64,000 bases of DNA from Desulfobacteraceae bacterium (lineage in GTDB: Bacteria > Desulfobacterota > Desulfobacteria > Desulfobacterales > Desulfosarcinaceae). The notes beneath the pieces were generated by a model. It had not been told where the DNA came from, searched no databases, and saw only the letters and a program-made list of their open reading frames with translations. Every line of letters begins with the position of its first letter. Positions within the stretch are counted from its first letter, which is position 1. Position numbers and translations under genes: made by a program. Below, piece after piece: positions 33,510 to 43,837 of the stretch. Location of the stretch: assembly GCA_027068085.1 (NCBI GenBank), contig JAMOUQ010000047.1, positions 25,334 through 89,333 on the forward strand, written 5' to 3'.

Positions 33510-34589
33510 ATGGCACCCCTTGAAGAAATCGTAGATATCACCGGCAGGCTGATCCGCTTTGCATCCACCCATGACCGGCCGGAAGAAATCCGCAAATGCG
33601 TCCTCTTTGTTTCCGATTGGCTCAAGAGCCACGGGATCAGGCACCACTGTCATGACCACGGCGGCTATCTTTCCCTGGCGGTCATGCCGGAGTCAAATCA
33701 CGTTCCGGTCCTCCTGATGACCCATCTTGACGTGGTTGACGCACCCCGGCAGCTTTTCACCCCCCGCAGGGAAGGCGACATTCTTTGGGGCCGCGGCAGT
33801 ATCGACGACAAGTACGCCGTGGCCCTGTCACTTGTGATGCTGAAAGAATTCCTGGCTGCCAAGCCCCAAGCCTGGCCCCTGGGACTGCTGATAACCTCGG
33901 ACGAGGAAATCGGCGGCCAAAACGGAGCGGCCAGGATGCTGCCCGCCATAGGCACCCAATTCGGTATCGCCCTGGACGGCGGTGCCCCTGACCGCATCAT
34001 CGTCAAGGAAAAGGGAATTCTGAAAATCAGGCTGCGGGCCACCGGAATCAGCGCCCATGGCAGCCGGCCATGGCTGGGCAAAAACGCCATCGACATCCTG
34101 ATCGAAGACATCATGGCGATAAAGGGCCTGTTCGAATACGACCCTGACGATTCCCTGCACTGGCACCGCACCTGCAACGTGGGGCTGATAAAAGGGGGAA
34201 AGGCGGCCAACCAGGTTCCCGACCGGGCCGAAGCCGTCCTCGACGTCCGCTTCACCGAAAACGACGATCCCGACAAACTGGTGGCTCAAATGCAGGCCCT
34301 GGTCAAAGGAAAGCTGGAGGAACAGGCGCGGGCCCAGATGTTCATCTCGCTGGGCTCCGAATACCTGGAGCTTCTCCGCCGCTGTGTGCCGGAAGCAACC
34401 CTCGAGGCCGAGCACGGCAGCAGCGACGCCCGCTATCTCACCCCCCTTGGAATAGACGGCGTGGTCTGGGGGGCCGACGGCCGCATGAGCCAGCATTCAG
34501 ACCGGGAACACGTGCTGATACCCAGTATCGGGCTTCTCTATAAACGCCTGGCCGGCTTCATCCGGAAGGTGGCCGAAGCCGGCCTTTGA
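33510..34589 (+). CDS. M20-family metallopeptidase
   Basis: A 359-residue zinc peptidase of the M20/ArgE-DapE family. The metal-binding residues are in MTHLDVVD, GRGSIDDKYA (bridging Asp), TSDEEIGG and the C-terminal SQHSDREHV. It includes the dimerisation domain (about 165-275). The substrate could be a dipeptide or an acylated amino acid. The ATG at 33510 is chosen because the first motif then sits at the usual distance; upstream sequence in frame from 33408 looks non-coding. It is convergent with the TRAP protein gene. Confidence 0.9.
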   Translation: MAPLEEIVDITGRLIRFASTHDRPEEIRKCVLFVSDWLKSHGIRHHCHDHGGYLSLAVMPESNHVPVLLMTHLDVVDAPRQLFTPRREGDILWGRGSIDDKYAVALSLVMLKEFLAAKPQAWPLGLLITSDEEIGGQNGAARMLPAIGTQFGIALDGGAPDRIIVKEKGILKIRLRATGISAHGSRPWLGKNAIDILIEDIMAIKGLFEYDPDDSLHWHRTCNVGLIKGGKAANQVPDRAEAVLDVRFTENDDPDKLVAQMQALVKGKLEEQARAQMFISLGSEYLELLRRCVPEATLEAEHGSSDARYLTPLGIDGVVWGADGRMSQHSDREHVLIPSIGLLYKRLAGFIRKVAEAGL

Positions 34590-34598
34590 AATAAATCT

Positions 34599-35615
34599 TC
34601 ACTGGGCCCGCTTGGCCATGAAGGCCTTGATGTCGGCCACTATGGCCTCGCCGTCCAGTCCCTTGGCCCGGGCCCCGGCAATCCACTTTGCCACTATGGG
34701 CCGCAGGCGTTTGTCCCACCTGGTCTTTTCAGCAGGGGAAAGTTTTATTACCTCCACCTTGTATTTTTCCCGGGACCACTGCATGGCTTCGCGCACGTGC
34801 CGGTCCATGTAGCGCCCGGTCCACTCGGCCTGTTCGGCCCTCAGCCCTTCCATGACCTTGCGAACGTCTGCCGGCAGCCTGTTCCAGGAATCAAGATTCA
34901 TCACCACGGCAAAGGGATAGATGGCCGTATCGGTCATGGTCACGAAACGGCACAGCTCGGCAAAATTGAAATCCTTCATCACTTCCAGGGATGAAAGCAG
35001 CCCCTTGACCACTCCTTTCTGCAACGCCTCGGGCACGGCCGGCATGGGCATTCCCACCGGGTTGGCGCCCAGGGCCGCCAGTACCTGGGCGGCACCGCCC
35101 GAACCCCTGAGATCCAGGCCCTTGAGGTCTTCAAGGCTGCGGATCGGCACTTTGGACATGATATTGGTGGGCGCGCTGGTAAACATGGTCAGGACCTTCA
35201 CCTTGGCAAAGGCTTCGGGGCGATACTTTTGGAAAAGATCGAGCAGGACCAGGCTGCCGGTGCGGGCATCGGGAATTCCCAGGGGAAGACCGGTGGCGTT
35301 GGTCACCATGAAACGCCCCGGCTGGTACGCCATACAGAGGCAGCCGATATCGGCCTGGCCGGCAATCACTCCGTCGAGCATGGCCTTTGCGCCCAGAAGG
35401 GTGCCGCCGGGAAAGGTGTTGATTTTCACTTTGCCGCCGGTGCGCTTCTCGACCTCGGTCTTCCAGCGTTCCATCTGGACGCAGGGAAACGTATTGGCCG
35501 GCGGGAAATTGGCATAGGTCAGGCCGATGGCCGCACCGCCGGCATGGGAGCCGGCCGGCAGCAGCAGGCAGGCCGCCAGGATGATCATCAGGAAAACTCT
35601 GGATATGGTATTCAT
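34599..35615 (-). CDS. TRAP transporter substrate-binding protein (DctP type), orphan
   Basis: A 338-residue periplasmic binding protein with a signal peptide (cleavage near GSHAGG, residue about 26). It belongs to the DctP family of TRAP transporters, with the usual arginine in DLRGSGG that binds a carboxylate. GGAGGGG lies 6 bp before the ATG at 35615. No DctQ or DctM membrane gene is present in the window, so it must use components encoded elsewhere. It is followed upstream on the same strand by a phenylacetate-CoA ligase gene. Confidence 0.9.
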   Translation of the reverse strand: MNTISRVFLMIILAACLLLPAGSHAGGAAIGLTYANFPPANTFPCVQMERWKTEVEKRTGGKVKINTFPGGTLLGAKAMLDGVIAGQADIGCLCMAYQPGRFMVTNATGLPLGIPDARTGSLVLLDLFQKYRPEAFAKVKVLTMFTSAPTNIMSKVPIRSLEDLKGLDLRGSGGAAQVLAALGANPVGMPMPAVPEALQKGVVKGLLSSLEVMKDFNFAELCRFVTMTDTAIYPFAVVMNLDSWNRLPADVRKVMEGLRAEQAEWTGRYMDRHVREAMQWSREKYKVEVIKLSPAEKTRWDKRLRPIVAKWIAGARAKGLDGEAIVADIKAFMAKRAQ

Positions 35616-35674
35616 CTGCCCCTCCTGTCTTGGTGGTTTAGCATATGTCGTAGTATTGTCTTGCCGCAAAACAA

Positions 35675-36967
35675 TCAGTTTCCGTGATTACGGCTGTCGA
35701 AAACCCGCCGGCTCTTGCGCTCCGTACGCGGCAGGCTGCCGGAATCCATGACCTGGACCCGGCAGCGCACAAGGATCTTGCGCCGGATCTCGGCGGAAAC
35801 GGCCTGCGCCAGGCGCTCGTCTTCATCTCCGGATACATTGTCGGCCCGTTCCACCTTGACCGTCATCATGTCCCGGCCGTCGGCACCATGGGCAAGGTGA
35901 ATCTGATATTCGCTGCCCACCCCTTCGATGGTGCTCAGAACGTGGTCTATCTGGCTGGGATAGATATTCACCGCCCGGTAGATGAACATGTCGTCGGTGC
36001 GGCCCATTATGCGGTCGTGCCTTGGAAAACCCACCCCGCAATCACAGTCTCCTTCCAGAATGCGGGTAAGATCATGGGTGCGATACCTGATCAGCGGGCT
36101 GCCTTCTTTACACAAGGTGGTGACCACCAGTTCGCCAAGGGTACCGGGCGCAGCCGGCTTAAGGGTGCGGGGGTCGATTATCTCGAAGATGAAACGGTCC
36201 GCCCAGTAGTGAATCCCGCTGTGACACCGGCAGTCTATGCCGGTTCCCGGGCCGTACAGCTCGGTCATGCCGTAAATGTCGTGAATATGCTCGACTCCCA
36301 TCAGCTGACCGATTCTCTGGCGCATGGCTTCCGAACACCGTTCGGCTCCCATGATTATCTTGCGGATCTTTATCCTGGAACGCAGCTTGCGGCGGTCGAT
36401 TTCTTCGGCCATCAGCAGGGCCATGGAAGCCGTCGAGCAAAAGACCGTGGATTCCATGTCGACCATCAGTTCACAGTGCATGTCTGCATTGGCCGGTCCC
36501 ACCGGCACGGCCAGGGCCCCGAAACGTTCACAGCCGGCCTGGAATCCGGCGCCGGCTGTCCACAGGCCGTAGCCGACCGCGATCTGGACCCGGTCGTCAG
36601 GGGTCAGTCCGGCCAGCTCGTAGCAGCGGGCAAACATGTCGGCCCATATATCGATATCCTTTTGAGTGTAACACAAAACCTTGCGCTTGCCGGTCGTACC
36701 GGAGGAGGCGTGGATGCGCACCAGGTCCTCGAATGGGGCGCTGCGCAATGGAAAAGGATAGCCGGCTTGCAGGTCCTGCTTGTCGGTCAGCGGCAAATGC
36801 TGAAGATCATCGAGGCTGCGGATGTCGTCAGGGCCGATGTTGTTCTTTTCTAAAAGCCGACGGTAAAACACCGAATTCTCACAGGCGTGGCGCACGGTCC
36901 AGCGCAAGCCTTCCAGCTGGGTGCGGGCCAGATTTTCAGGGTTTACACCCTGCGGAATAAAACGCAT
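35675..36967 (-). CDS. paaK: phenylacetate-CoA ligase
   Basis: A 430-residue acyl-adenylate enzyme of the PaaK family. It has the P-loop-like motif ASSGTTGKRKVLCYT, the motif IYGMTELYGPG and the hinge region. The C-terminal lysine region RTERKSRR is also present. It activates aryl acetates with ATP and CoA, and these are typical products of aromatic amino acid breakdown. The nearby TRAP protein may bind the substrate, but that is inference. Confidence 0.93.
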   Translation of the reverse strand: MRFIPQGVNPENLARTQLEGLRWTVRHACENSVFYRRLLEKNNIGPDDIRSLDDLQHLPLTDKQDLQAGYPFPLRSAPFEDLVRIHASSGTTGKRKVLCYTQKDIDIWADMFARCYELAGLTPDDRVQIAVGYGLWTAGAGFQAGCERFGALAVPVGPANADMHCELMVDMESTVFCSTASMALLMAEEIDRRKLRSRIKIRKIIMGAERCSEAMRQRIGQLMGVEHIHDIYGMTELYGPGTGIDCRCHSGIHYWADRFIFEIIDPRTLKPAAPGTLGELVVTTLCKEGSPLIRYRTHDLTRILEGDCDCGVGFPRHDRIMGRTDDMFIYRAVNIYPSQIDHVLSTIEGVGSEYQIHLAHGADGRDMMTVKVERADNVSGDEDERLAQAVSAEIRRKILVRCRVQVMDSGSLPRTERKSRRVFDSRNHGN

Positions 36968-37368
36968 CTGTCTCTCCTTGAATCCAAATTTGTCTCTTTC
37001 CTTTCAGTGGTCAAACTTCGGCACGGCGTGTTTCTATTAACAGTAACGCAGCACATTAGTGAAAAGCGGGCCCCATGTCAAGCGGTTTGAGCGGGCAGGC
37101 GCCGAACTTTCTCCCATCGGGATCGGATTGCCGCAAGGCCGGTTCGTACCGGGCATTCCCGGAGACCCGGGCAGGATTCGGAAAACGGATTTTGCGATAC
37201 CCGCTTCAAGCCCCATGGCGCGACACTTGTCCGGCGTTGCCACCGGCGCAAAAACAAACACATAACCCATTGAAAACAACCCATAACAACCAAACCGAAA
37301 TCCGAAACGCTCAATTCGGAATCAAAAAAGGATTGACCTGTTTCCACAAGTTGTCTTACCACTTGCAA
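36968..37368. other. intergenic region between paaK and oppD
   Basis: A 401-bp gap between divergent genes. It holds a near-perfect promoter for paaK (37053-37081, minus strand). No clear promoter for oppD and no convincing small gene was seen. Reading frames that run through it (for example from 37075) do not match a family before the oppD start. Confidence 0.45.
37053..37081 (-). promoter_or_regulatory. sigma70-like promoter for paaK
   Basis: On the minus strand TTGACA (37081-37076), a 17-bp spacer and TAATGT (37058-37053). It lies about 85 bp before the paaK start. Confidence 0.6.
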
Positions 37369-38439
37369 ATGATCGCTACAGCCAACGCACATTCAGGCCA
37401 AAATCCCCGGTCCCTCCCGAAAGCCGGTCATCTGCTTGAAATCAAGGGGCTCAAGACATACTTCTACCTTTTCGAGGGCGTCGCCAGGGCCGTTGACGAC
37501 GTGTCGCTGCACCTTGACCGGTCCGAAGTGGTGGGAGTGGTGGGCGAGTCGGGCTGCGGCAAAAGCGTAACGGCTCAATCCATCATGCGGCTGGTTCCCG
37601 AACCCCCGGGCAGGATAGTCGGCGGCAGCATTGTTTTCGACGGAATGGACCTGGTCAAACTGCCGGCCGACAGGATACGGAATATCCGGGGCAACCGGAT
37701 AGCCATGATCTTCCAGGAGCCCATGACCTCCCTCAATCCGGTTTTCACCATTGGCGACCAGATAGCCGAGATGTTCCGCCAGCACATGCATCTCGGCAGA
37801 CGCGAAAGCCTGGAACGGGCCGTTGAAATGCTGGCCCGGGTGCAGATACCCGAGCCGGCCAAACGCGCCCGGGCCTATCCCCACCAGTTGTCCGGCGGGA
37901 TGCGCCAGAGGGCCATGATCGCCATGGCTCTTGCCTGCAGCCCGGAAATCCTGATCGCCGACGAGCCCACCACCGCCCTGGACGTGACGGTCCAGGCCCA
38001 GATCCTGGATCTGATGCTGCAGCTCAGACAGGACTTTCATACCGCCATCATTATGATCACCCACGACCTGGGAGTAATTGCCGAAATGGCCCAAAGGGTG
38101 GTTGTCATGTATGCCGGTAAAGTGGTAGAAGAGGCTCTCACGGCCGACCTGTTCGACAGGCCCCTGCACCCTTACACGGCGGGCCTGCTCGAGTCCATGC
38201 CCCGGCTTGGATCACGCCGGCCCGGCAGGAGCCGGAAGCTGAAGGAAATAAAGGGTATGGTTCCGGGGCTGCTGGACCTGCCGCCCGGTTGCAGTTTCGC
38301 CCCCCGCTGTCCCCGGGCAATGGACATCTGCCGCCGGCGGGTGCCGGAACTGGTGCCGGCCGGCAACGGGCGCCGGGTACGCTGCCGGCTGTTTCCCGGC
38401 CAAGGAGATACAAGTGCAACCACTGCTGACGGTGGATGA
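37369..38439 (+). CDS. oligopeptide/dipeptide ABC transporter ATP-binding protein (OppD/DppD)
   Basis: A 356-residue ABC ATPase with Walker [10 protein letters not shown], signature [15 protein letters not shown] and Walker [12 protein letters not shown]. The C-terminal Opp/Dpp domain has the cysteine cluster [14 protein letters not shown] (a likely Fe-S site). The ATG at 37369 is chosen because the family match begins soon after it. It overlaps the next ATPase gene by 26 bp. It powers peptide import. Confidence 0.93.
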   Translation: MIATANAHSGQNPRSLPKAGHLLEIKGLKTYFYLFEGVARAVDDVSLHLDRSEVVGVVGESGCGKSVTAQSIMRLVPEPPGRIVGGSIVFDGMDLVKLPADRIRNIRGNRIAMIFQEPMTSLNPVFTIGDQIAEMFRQHMHLGRRESLERAVEMLARVQIPEPAKRARAYPHQLSGGMRQRAMIAMALACSPEILIADEPTTALDVTVQAQILDLMLQLRQDFHTAIIMITHDLGVIAEMAQRVVVMYAGKVVEEALTADLFDRPLHPYTAGLLESMPRLGSRRPGRSRKLKEIKGMVPGLLDLPPGCSFAPRCPRAMDICRRRVPELVPAGNGRRVRCRLFPGQGDTSATTADGG

Positions 38440-39394
38440 CCTCAAAGTCCATTTCCCGATTAAAAAAGGGTTGTTTTCCCGCACCGTGGGCCACGTATAC
38501 GCTGTCGACGGGGTCTCCCTGACCCTGGCCGGGGGAGAAACCCTGGGACTGGTTGGCGAGTCTGGTTGCGGCAAGACCACCACCGGGCTGGCAATCCTGC
38601 GCCTGCTCGATCCCACCGGCGGCAGGATAATTTACGACGGCAACGATATAACCGGCATGAGCCGCAGCCGGCTGCGGCCTTTGCGCCGGCAGTTGCAGAT
38701 CATCTTCCAGGACCCGTATTCTTCCCTCAACCCCCGGATGACCGTCAATGAAATCATCGCCGATCCTTTGCGGGTCCACGGCCTGTACAACGGTTCCGAG
38801 GGCCGCCAGTGGGTCGAATACATCCTGGAGAAAGTAGGCCTTTCGCCCGAGCACGGCCGGCGCTACCCCCATGAATTTTCAGGCGGCCAGCGCCAGCGGG
38901 TGGGAATCGCCCGCGCCCTGGCGCTCAGGCCGCGCGTCATAATAGGCGACGAGCCCGTCTCGGCCCTGGACGTTTCAATCCAGGCCCAGATCATCAACCT
39001 GCTCATCGACCTGCAGACCGAATTCGACCTTTCCTATATCATCATCGCCCACGACCTGGCGGTTGTGGAACACATGTGCGACCGGGTGGCGGTGATGTAC
39101 CTGGGCAAGATAGTCGAATCGGGTCTCTATCACCAGGTTTACAACAATCCCCTGCACCCCTATACCCGGGCCCTGCTGTCGGCCATCCCGGTTCCCGATC
39201 CCGGGCGCCCGAGGCAGCGTACGATCCTGCAGGGCGACGTGCCCAGCCCCATCGAGCCTCCGCCCGGGTGTCATTTTCACCCCCGCTGTCCCCGGGCCAG
39301 GGACGGCTGCAACCGCCGGATGCCGGAGCTTGTGGAACACCGGCCGGGCCACCGGGTCCGGTGCTGGCTGTACCGAGACACAAACCATGGTTAA
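38414..39394 (+). CDS. oligopeptide/dipeptide ABC transporter ATP-binding protein (OppF/DppF)
   Basis: A 326-residue ABC ATPase, second of the pair, beginning at a GTG with AAGGAG 7 bp before it. It has Walker [12 protein letters not shown], signature [15 protein letters not shown] and Walker [12 protein letters not shown]. The C-terminal cysteine cluster [14 protein letters not shown] is present. Confidence 0.94.
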   Translation: MQPLLTVDDLKVHFPIKKGLFSRTVGHVYAVDGVSLTLAGGETLGLVGESGCGKTTTGLAILRLLDPTGGRIIYDGNDITGMSRSRLRPLRRQLQIIFQDPYSSLNPRMTVNEIIADPLRVHGLYNGSEGRQWVEYILEKVGLSPEHGRRYPHEFSGGQRQRVGIARALALRPRVIIGDEPVSALDVSIQAQIINLLIDLQTEFDLSYIIIAHDLAVVEHMCDRVAVMYLGKIVESGLYHQVYNNPLHPYTRALLSAIPVPDPGRPRQRTILQGDVPSPIEPPPGCHFHPRCPRARDGCNRRMPELVEHRPGHRVRCWLYRDTNHG

Positions 39395-39448
39395 ACCCGG
39401 CCGGCTGTTGGCCGGCTTAACGAGTAACGATCATAGAGGAGGAAGACC

Positions 39449-40981
39449 ATGAAAAAAATCACAATCCCGTGTTACATGATTCTGGCGGCAGTACTGGCGG
39501 TCGCCATGGCCGGCCCGGCGGCGGCTTCATCGTCCCTGGTGGTGGCCGTGGATACCCCCCCGCGGATGATGAATCCCCACGGCGACGATTCCGACGCCAA
39601 TCTGTCCTACATGGCCAACTTTTTCGACGGCCTGCTGCAGAGAAAAGGCCCCGACGGCAAGCTGGTTCCGGCCCTGGCGGTCCGCTGGGAACACCCGGAC
39701 GAACTTTCGTGGAAATTCTATCTGCGCAAGGGCGTCAGGTTCCACAACGGAAATCCTTTCACCGCCGCCGACGTCAAGTTCTCGTTTGAAAGGCTCAGCA
39801 ACCCGGAGGTTTCCGAGTTCATCAACACCGGCAAGATGATCGAACGGGTCGATATCATCGACGACTACACCGTGGTCATCCGCACCAAAAAGCCCATTCC
39901 CTGGTTTGCCAACAACATGCACCAGGTCTTCATCATGGACAAGGAGTCCACCGAGAGCCGCGACCCCGGTCAGGTGATGGTCAAACCCATCGGCACCGGC
40001 GCCTACAAACTGGTGGAATGGGTCAAGGGATCCTACCTGCGCCTTACGGCCAACGAAGACTACTGGGAAGGCGCGCCGGCCATCAAGAATATCGAGGTGC
40101 GGCCCATAACCGAAGCCTCCACCCGTTTTGCCGCCCTGGTCTCCGGCCAGACCGAACTGATGACCGGGGTTCCGGTGGAACTGTTTGCCCGGATCAAGAC
40201 CAACCCGCGGCTGCTGGTCATCAGCCGGCCGGCCCGCAGATCAATATTCCTGGCCCTGGGCAATGAGAAAGACAAGCCCTGGTCGGATATCCGGGTCCGC
40301 AAGGCCATGTACATGGCCATCAACGAAGATGAGATAATTGCCAAGATCATGCGCGGCCATGCCACCCCGGCGGCCCAGATCCCGGATCCGCCCACCATCG
40401 GTTACAATGCCGGCATCAAACGGCTGCCCTACGATCCGGTCACGGCCCGCAAGCTCATGGCCGAGGCCGGTTATGCCGACGGGTTCTCCATCACACTGGC
40501 AGGTCCCAACGACCGTTACGTCCAGGATGAACAGATCGCCGAGGCCATAGCCAAGTATCTTTCCAAGATCGGAATCAAGGTCAAGCTGGATGTCAAACCC
40601 AAGGCCATCTTCTTTCCCGAAGTGGTGGAAGGCAAGCTCGATTTCTACCTGATCGGATGGTTCGACGGCACCTTCGACATGGGCCGCACCTACTTCAAGC
40701 TGGCCCATACCCGCGACAAGGAGATGGGTTACGGCGGATTCAACGGCACCCGTTACAGCGACCCTGACATCGACCGCCTGCTGGAGTCCACGGCCCAGAT
40801 CATAGATCCGGCCAAACGCGCCAAGGTCCTTCAGGACCTGAACAAGATGGCCATGGTGGACAAGATCACCTGGATTCCGCTGCATTACCAGGAAGACCTC
40901 TACGCAGTCCAGAAGGGCAAGGGGATAAAGTTCCAGCCCCGGCCCGACCGCTGGATGGTCTACAAGGAGATCTCCAAGTAA
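39449..40981 (+). CDS. peptide ABC transporter substrate-binding protein (OppA/DppA)
   Basis: A 510-residue periplasmic binding protein with a signal peptide ending near AAASSSL. It belongs to SBP family 5, with motifs LRKGVRFHNGNPFTAADVKF and YKLVEWVKGS. AGGAGG precedes the ATG. The ligand is likely a peptide; related proteins bind nickel or glutathione. A GC-rich hairpin follows the gene. Confidence 0.93.
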   Translation: MKKITIPCYMILAAVLAVAMAGPAAASSSLVVAVDTPPRMMNPHGDDSDANLSYMANFFDGLLQRKGPDGKLVPALAVRWEHPDELSWKFYLRKGVRFHNGNPFTAADVKFSFERLSNPEVSEFINTGKMIERVDIIDDYTVVIRTKKPIPWFANNMHQVFIMDKESTESRDPGQVMVKPIGTGAYKLVEWVKGSYLRLTANEDYWEGAPAIKNIEVRPITEASTRFAALVSGQTELMTGVPVELFARIKTNPRLLVISRPARRSIFLALGNEKDKPWSDIRVRKAMYMAINEDEIIAKIMRGHATPAAQIPDPPTIGYNAGIKRLPYDPVTARKLMAEAGYADGFSITLAGPNDRYVQDEQIAEAIAKYLSKIGIKVKLDVKPKAIFFPEVVEGKLDFYLIGWFDGTFDMGRTYFKLAHTRDKEMGYGGFNGTRYSDPDIDRLLESTAQIIDPAKRAKVLQDLNKMAMVDKITWIPLHYQEDLYAVQKGKGIKFQPRPDRWMVYKEISK

Positions 40982-40991
40982 GTCATACCCG

Positions 40992-41031
40992 CCCCGGTGC
41001 GGGCCGCGGGCCCGCGCCGGGGTTGTTTTCC
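40992..41031 (+). terminator. GC-rich hairpin within the opp operon
   Basis: A 13-bp stem (40992-41004 with 41010-41022, one G-T pair) and a 5-nt loop, followed by TTGTTTT. It lies between the binding-protein and permease genes, so it may stabilise the upstream mRNA or partly terminate. Confidence 0.55.
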
Positions 41032-41088
41032 AGATGGCGCAAGGCGACTGCGCCGTCGGCTCAAACCGAAAAACCAGGCATAAGTTAA

Positions 41089-42054
41089 ATGGCAACCTAT
41101 ATCGCACGCCGCCTGCTTCAGGGCATAGTGGTTCTGCTGGCCGTTTCGATGATCTGTTTCATCATCTTCCGTTACATGGGAGATCCCGTCCTGGCCATGG
41201 CCGGCAAGTATGCCACCCAGAGCGAAATAGAGGAAGTAAGGCATATGCTGGGCCTGGACCAGCCTAGCTATGTGCAGTACGGCCGCTTCCTGTGGAACGC
41301 CCTGCACGGCAATTTCGGCAAATCCTACGTGACCCGCATCCCGGCCCTGGGTCTTATTCTGGAGCGCTTCCCGGCCACCTTCGAGCTGGCCACCACCGCC
41401 ATCTGCATGTCATTCCTGGTGGGCCTGACCCTGGGCGTGCTGGTGGCGTTGCGGCCGCATACCTGGTACAACCGCCTGGTCATGGCCGGCTCCCTGGCCG
41501 GCATTTCGGTACCGACTTTCCTGACCGGTATTCTCCTCATCATGGTCTTTGCCGTCTACCTGGGCATCCTGCCGCCTTTCGGCAGGGGCAAGACCGTAAC
41601 CATAGGGTTCTGGCGCACCGGCTTTCTCACCATCGACGGTATCAAACACCTGATCCTGCCGGCAGCAACCCTGGCCACCTACCAGCTGGCCGTCCTGCTG
41701 CGCCTGACCCGGGCCGGGATGAGGGAAGTGCTGGCCGAAGAATACATAAAAACCGCCTGGGCCAAGGGCCTGCCGCCCCGCAAGGTGATCTTCAAACACG
41801 CCCTGCGTAACGTGCTGATACCGGTGGTCACCATGACCGGCCTCCAGTTCGGCGAACTGATAGCCTTTTCCATCGTCACCGAGACCATCTTCCAGTGGCC
41901 GGGCATGGGCAACCTGCTGCTGACATCGATCTATGAAACCGATCAGCCGGTCATAGTAACCTATATCATGCTGGCGGCCTTCATCATCATAACCATCAAC
42001 ATGGTCGTGGACATCCTCTACGCCGTGCTCAACCCCAAGATCCGGTACGACTAG
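41089..42054 (+). CDS. peptide ABC transporter permease (OppB/DppB)
   Basis: A 321-residue permease with six membrane helices. It has the N-terminal OppB motif ARRLLQGIVVLLAV and the EAA loop EEYIKTAWAKGLPPRKV. It is separated from the binding-protein gene by 107 bp with a hairpin and is followed by oppC after 2 bp. Confidence 0.94.
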   Translation: MATYIARRLLQGIVVLLAVSMICFIIFRYMGDPVLAMAGKYATQSEIEEVRHMLGLDQPSYVQYGRFLWNALHGNFGKSYVTRIPALGLILERFPATFELATTAICMSFLVGLTLGVLVALRPHTWYNRLVMAGSLAGISVPTFLTGILLIMVFAVYLGILPPFGRGKTVTIGFWRTGFLTIDGIKHLILPAATLATYQLAVLLRLTRAGMREVLAEEYIKTAWAKGLPPRKVIFKHALRNVLIPVVTMTGLQFGELIAFSIVTETIFQWPGMGNLLLTSIYETDQPVIVTYIMLAAFIIITINMVVDILYAVLNPKIRYD

Positions 42055-42056
42055 AC

Positions 42057-42935
42057 ATGAAAGTCAGATCCCGCAGACTGTCCAGCTTTCTCAACGACCC
42101 CCCGGCCATGGCCGGCCTGGCCATCATGGTCATCTTTATCCTGGCGGCCCTGCTGGCACCGGTGATCTGCCCCCAGAATCCGTATAACCTGGAGGAGCTG
42201 TCCCTGGACAACTTCCTCCTGCCGCCCATCTGGATCGACGGCGGCAAGGCTCCCTTCATCCTGGGCACCGACGACCAGGGAAGGGGGATTTTCAGCACCA
42301 TCATCTACGGCTGCCGCACCTCCCTTATCGTAGGGTTCGTGGTGGTCACCATATCTTCACTGGTGGGCGTGTTTCTGGGGCTGCTGGCAGGCTACTACGG
42401 CCGCTGGCTGGACGCCCTCACCATGCGGATGGCAGATACGGTCTTTTCCTTTTCAACCACCCTGCTGGCCATTCTCCTGCTGGGAGTGTTCAAGGAAAGC
42501 GGACTTATAACGGTAATCGCGGCCATCTGCATCGCCGACTGGGTGCGTTACGCCCGCACCATGCGGGGAAGTGTGCTGGAGGTAAAGCAAGAGGCCTATG
42601 TCATGGCCGCCAGGGCCGGCGGGGCCGGCGACCTGCGCATCCTGTTCCAGCACATTCTGCCCAATGCCATCGCCCCCATCCTGGTGGTGGTGGCGGTCGA
42701 CCTGGCGGTGGTTATCATGCTCGAGGCCACCCTGAGCTTTCTGGGCGTGGGTGTCCCGCTGACGGAACCTTCCCTGGGCATGATGATAGCCATCGGCAAG
42801 AACTACATATACGCCGGAATGTGGTGGATGATAGTCTTTCCCGGTGCCGCCCTGATCATGCTGGTGGTGGGCATCAACCTGTTTGCCGACTGGCTGCGGG
42901 AAGAACTCAATCCCAAGATTCAGCGCAATCAATAA
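42057..42935 (+). CDS. peptide ABC transporter permease (OppC/DppC)
   Basis: A 292-residue permease with six membrane helices and the EAA loop EAYVMAARAGGAGDLRILF. The family motif GTDDQGRGIFSTIIYG is present. It completes the five-gene peptide importer. It converges on a thioesterase gene. Confidence 0.94.
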   Translation: MKVRSRRLSSFLNDPPAMAGLAIMVIFILAALLAPVICPQNPYNLEELSLDNFLLPPIWIDGGKAPFILGTDDQGRGIFSTIIYGCRTSLIVGFVVVTISSLVGVFLGLLAGYYGRWLDALTMRMADTVFSFSTTLLAILLLGVFKESGLITVIAAICIADWVRYARTMRGSVLEVKQEAYVMAARAGGAGDLRILFQHILPNAIAPILVVVAVDLAVVIMLEATLSFLGVGVPLTEPSLGMMIAIGKNYIYAGMWWMIVFPGAALIMLVVGINLFADWLREELNPKIQRNQ

Positions 42936-42960
42936 GAACCGGCCCGGCGGGGACGGTCTC

Positions 42961-43437
42961 TTACCGGTCTTTGAGCCAGTCTGCCGGTGCCTGCACGGCC
43001 ACCACTTTTCCACGGGCACATACCTGGCCGTTGGCCGTGACGGTCACTTCAACGACGGCCTTGCGTCCTTTGAGCTCGGTAACCCGGCCGCGCAGCTCCA
43101 GGGGCGCGTCGATGGAGGTCGGCCGCAGATAGTCGACGTGCAAAGAGGCCGTGACGTAACGCAGCTCGGGCTCGCTGTCCATGGGCCGGCCTTCGGCCGC
43201 ATAGGCCGCTGCAGCTGCCGTTCCGGTACCATGGCAATCGATCACCGAGGCAATCAGGCCGCCATAGACATACCCCGGCACGGCGGTATGATAGGGCCGG
43301 GGCTGAAAACGGCATACTGCCTGGTCTCCGTCCCAGTAACTCTTGATCTGCAGCCCGTGCTCGTTGAGTCTGCCGCAGCCGTAACAATGGCTGGAATGAT
43401 CGCGGTACTGGTCCTGAATGGCGATTTGTTCTGGCAT
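42961..43437 (-). CDS. PaaI-like hotdog-fold thioesterase
   Basis: A 158-residue hotdog-fold protein. CYGCGRLNEHGLQIK and VYGGLIASVIDCHG are typical of PaaI/YiiD-like acyl-CoA thioesterases. The ATG at 43437 has AAGGAG 8 bp upstream; a start 15 codons earlier overlaps the regulator stop. The preceding gene, 32 bp upstream, is an ArsR-family regulator, so the two probably form an operon. Confidence 0.82.
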   Translation of the reverse strand: MPEQIAIQDQYRDHSSHCYGCGRLNEHGLQIKSYWDGDQAVCRFQPRPYHTAVPGYVYGGLIASVIDCHGTGTAAAAAYAAEGRPMDSEPELRYVTASLHVDYLRPTSIDAPLELRGRVTELKGRKAVVEVTVTANGQVCARGKVVAVQAPADWLKDR

Positions 43438-43469
43438 TCGGCCGCTCCTTTTTGCTTGTTTGCTGAAAA

Positions 43470-43814
43470 TCAGGCTCCGCAAATTTTTTCACGGTCTATG
43501 GAGGGCAGGCGCTCCACCAGGGCCCTGATCTCCGGTTCGTCCTCCAGCCAGTGCCGCAGGCTTCCCAGCAGGCTGGCGGCATAAGGACTGCTGGAGCCAT
43601 CCGAAAGACGGTAGTTTACCCACAGGCCATCTTTGTAGAAATTTATCAGGCCGGCTTCCTCCAGGATCTTGAGATGCTTGCTCACCGTAGACTGGGCCAG
43701 GCCAAGGGCCTCCCGTATTTCGCACACACAAAGAACCCGGTGCTGTAGCAACTTGAGAATCTTGACCCGGTTGGGGTCAGACAGGGCTTTCATGATCTTG
43801 ATGAATTCTCGCAT
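43470..43814 (-). CDS. ArsR-family transcriptional regulator
   Basis: A 114-residue winged-helix regulator. It has the typical LSDPNRVKILKLL start and recognition helix LAQSTVSKHLKIL. It carries CVCE (LCVCEIR) at the metal-site position of ArsR sensors, but the second pair of metal-binding cysteines is not obvious. CAGGAG lies before the ATG. It is divergent from the SIMPL gene. Confidence 0.92.
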   Translation of the reverse strand: MREFIKIMKALSDPNRVKILKLLQHRVLCVCEIREALGLAQSTVSKHLKILEEAGLINFYKDGLWVNYRLSDGSSSPYAASLLGSLRHWLEDEPEIRALVERLPSIDREKICGA

Positions 43815-43837
43815 GCCGCAACTCCTGATTTTGACCG

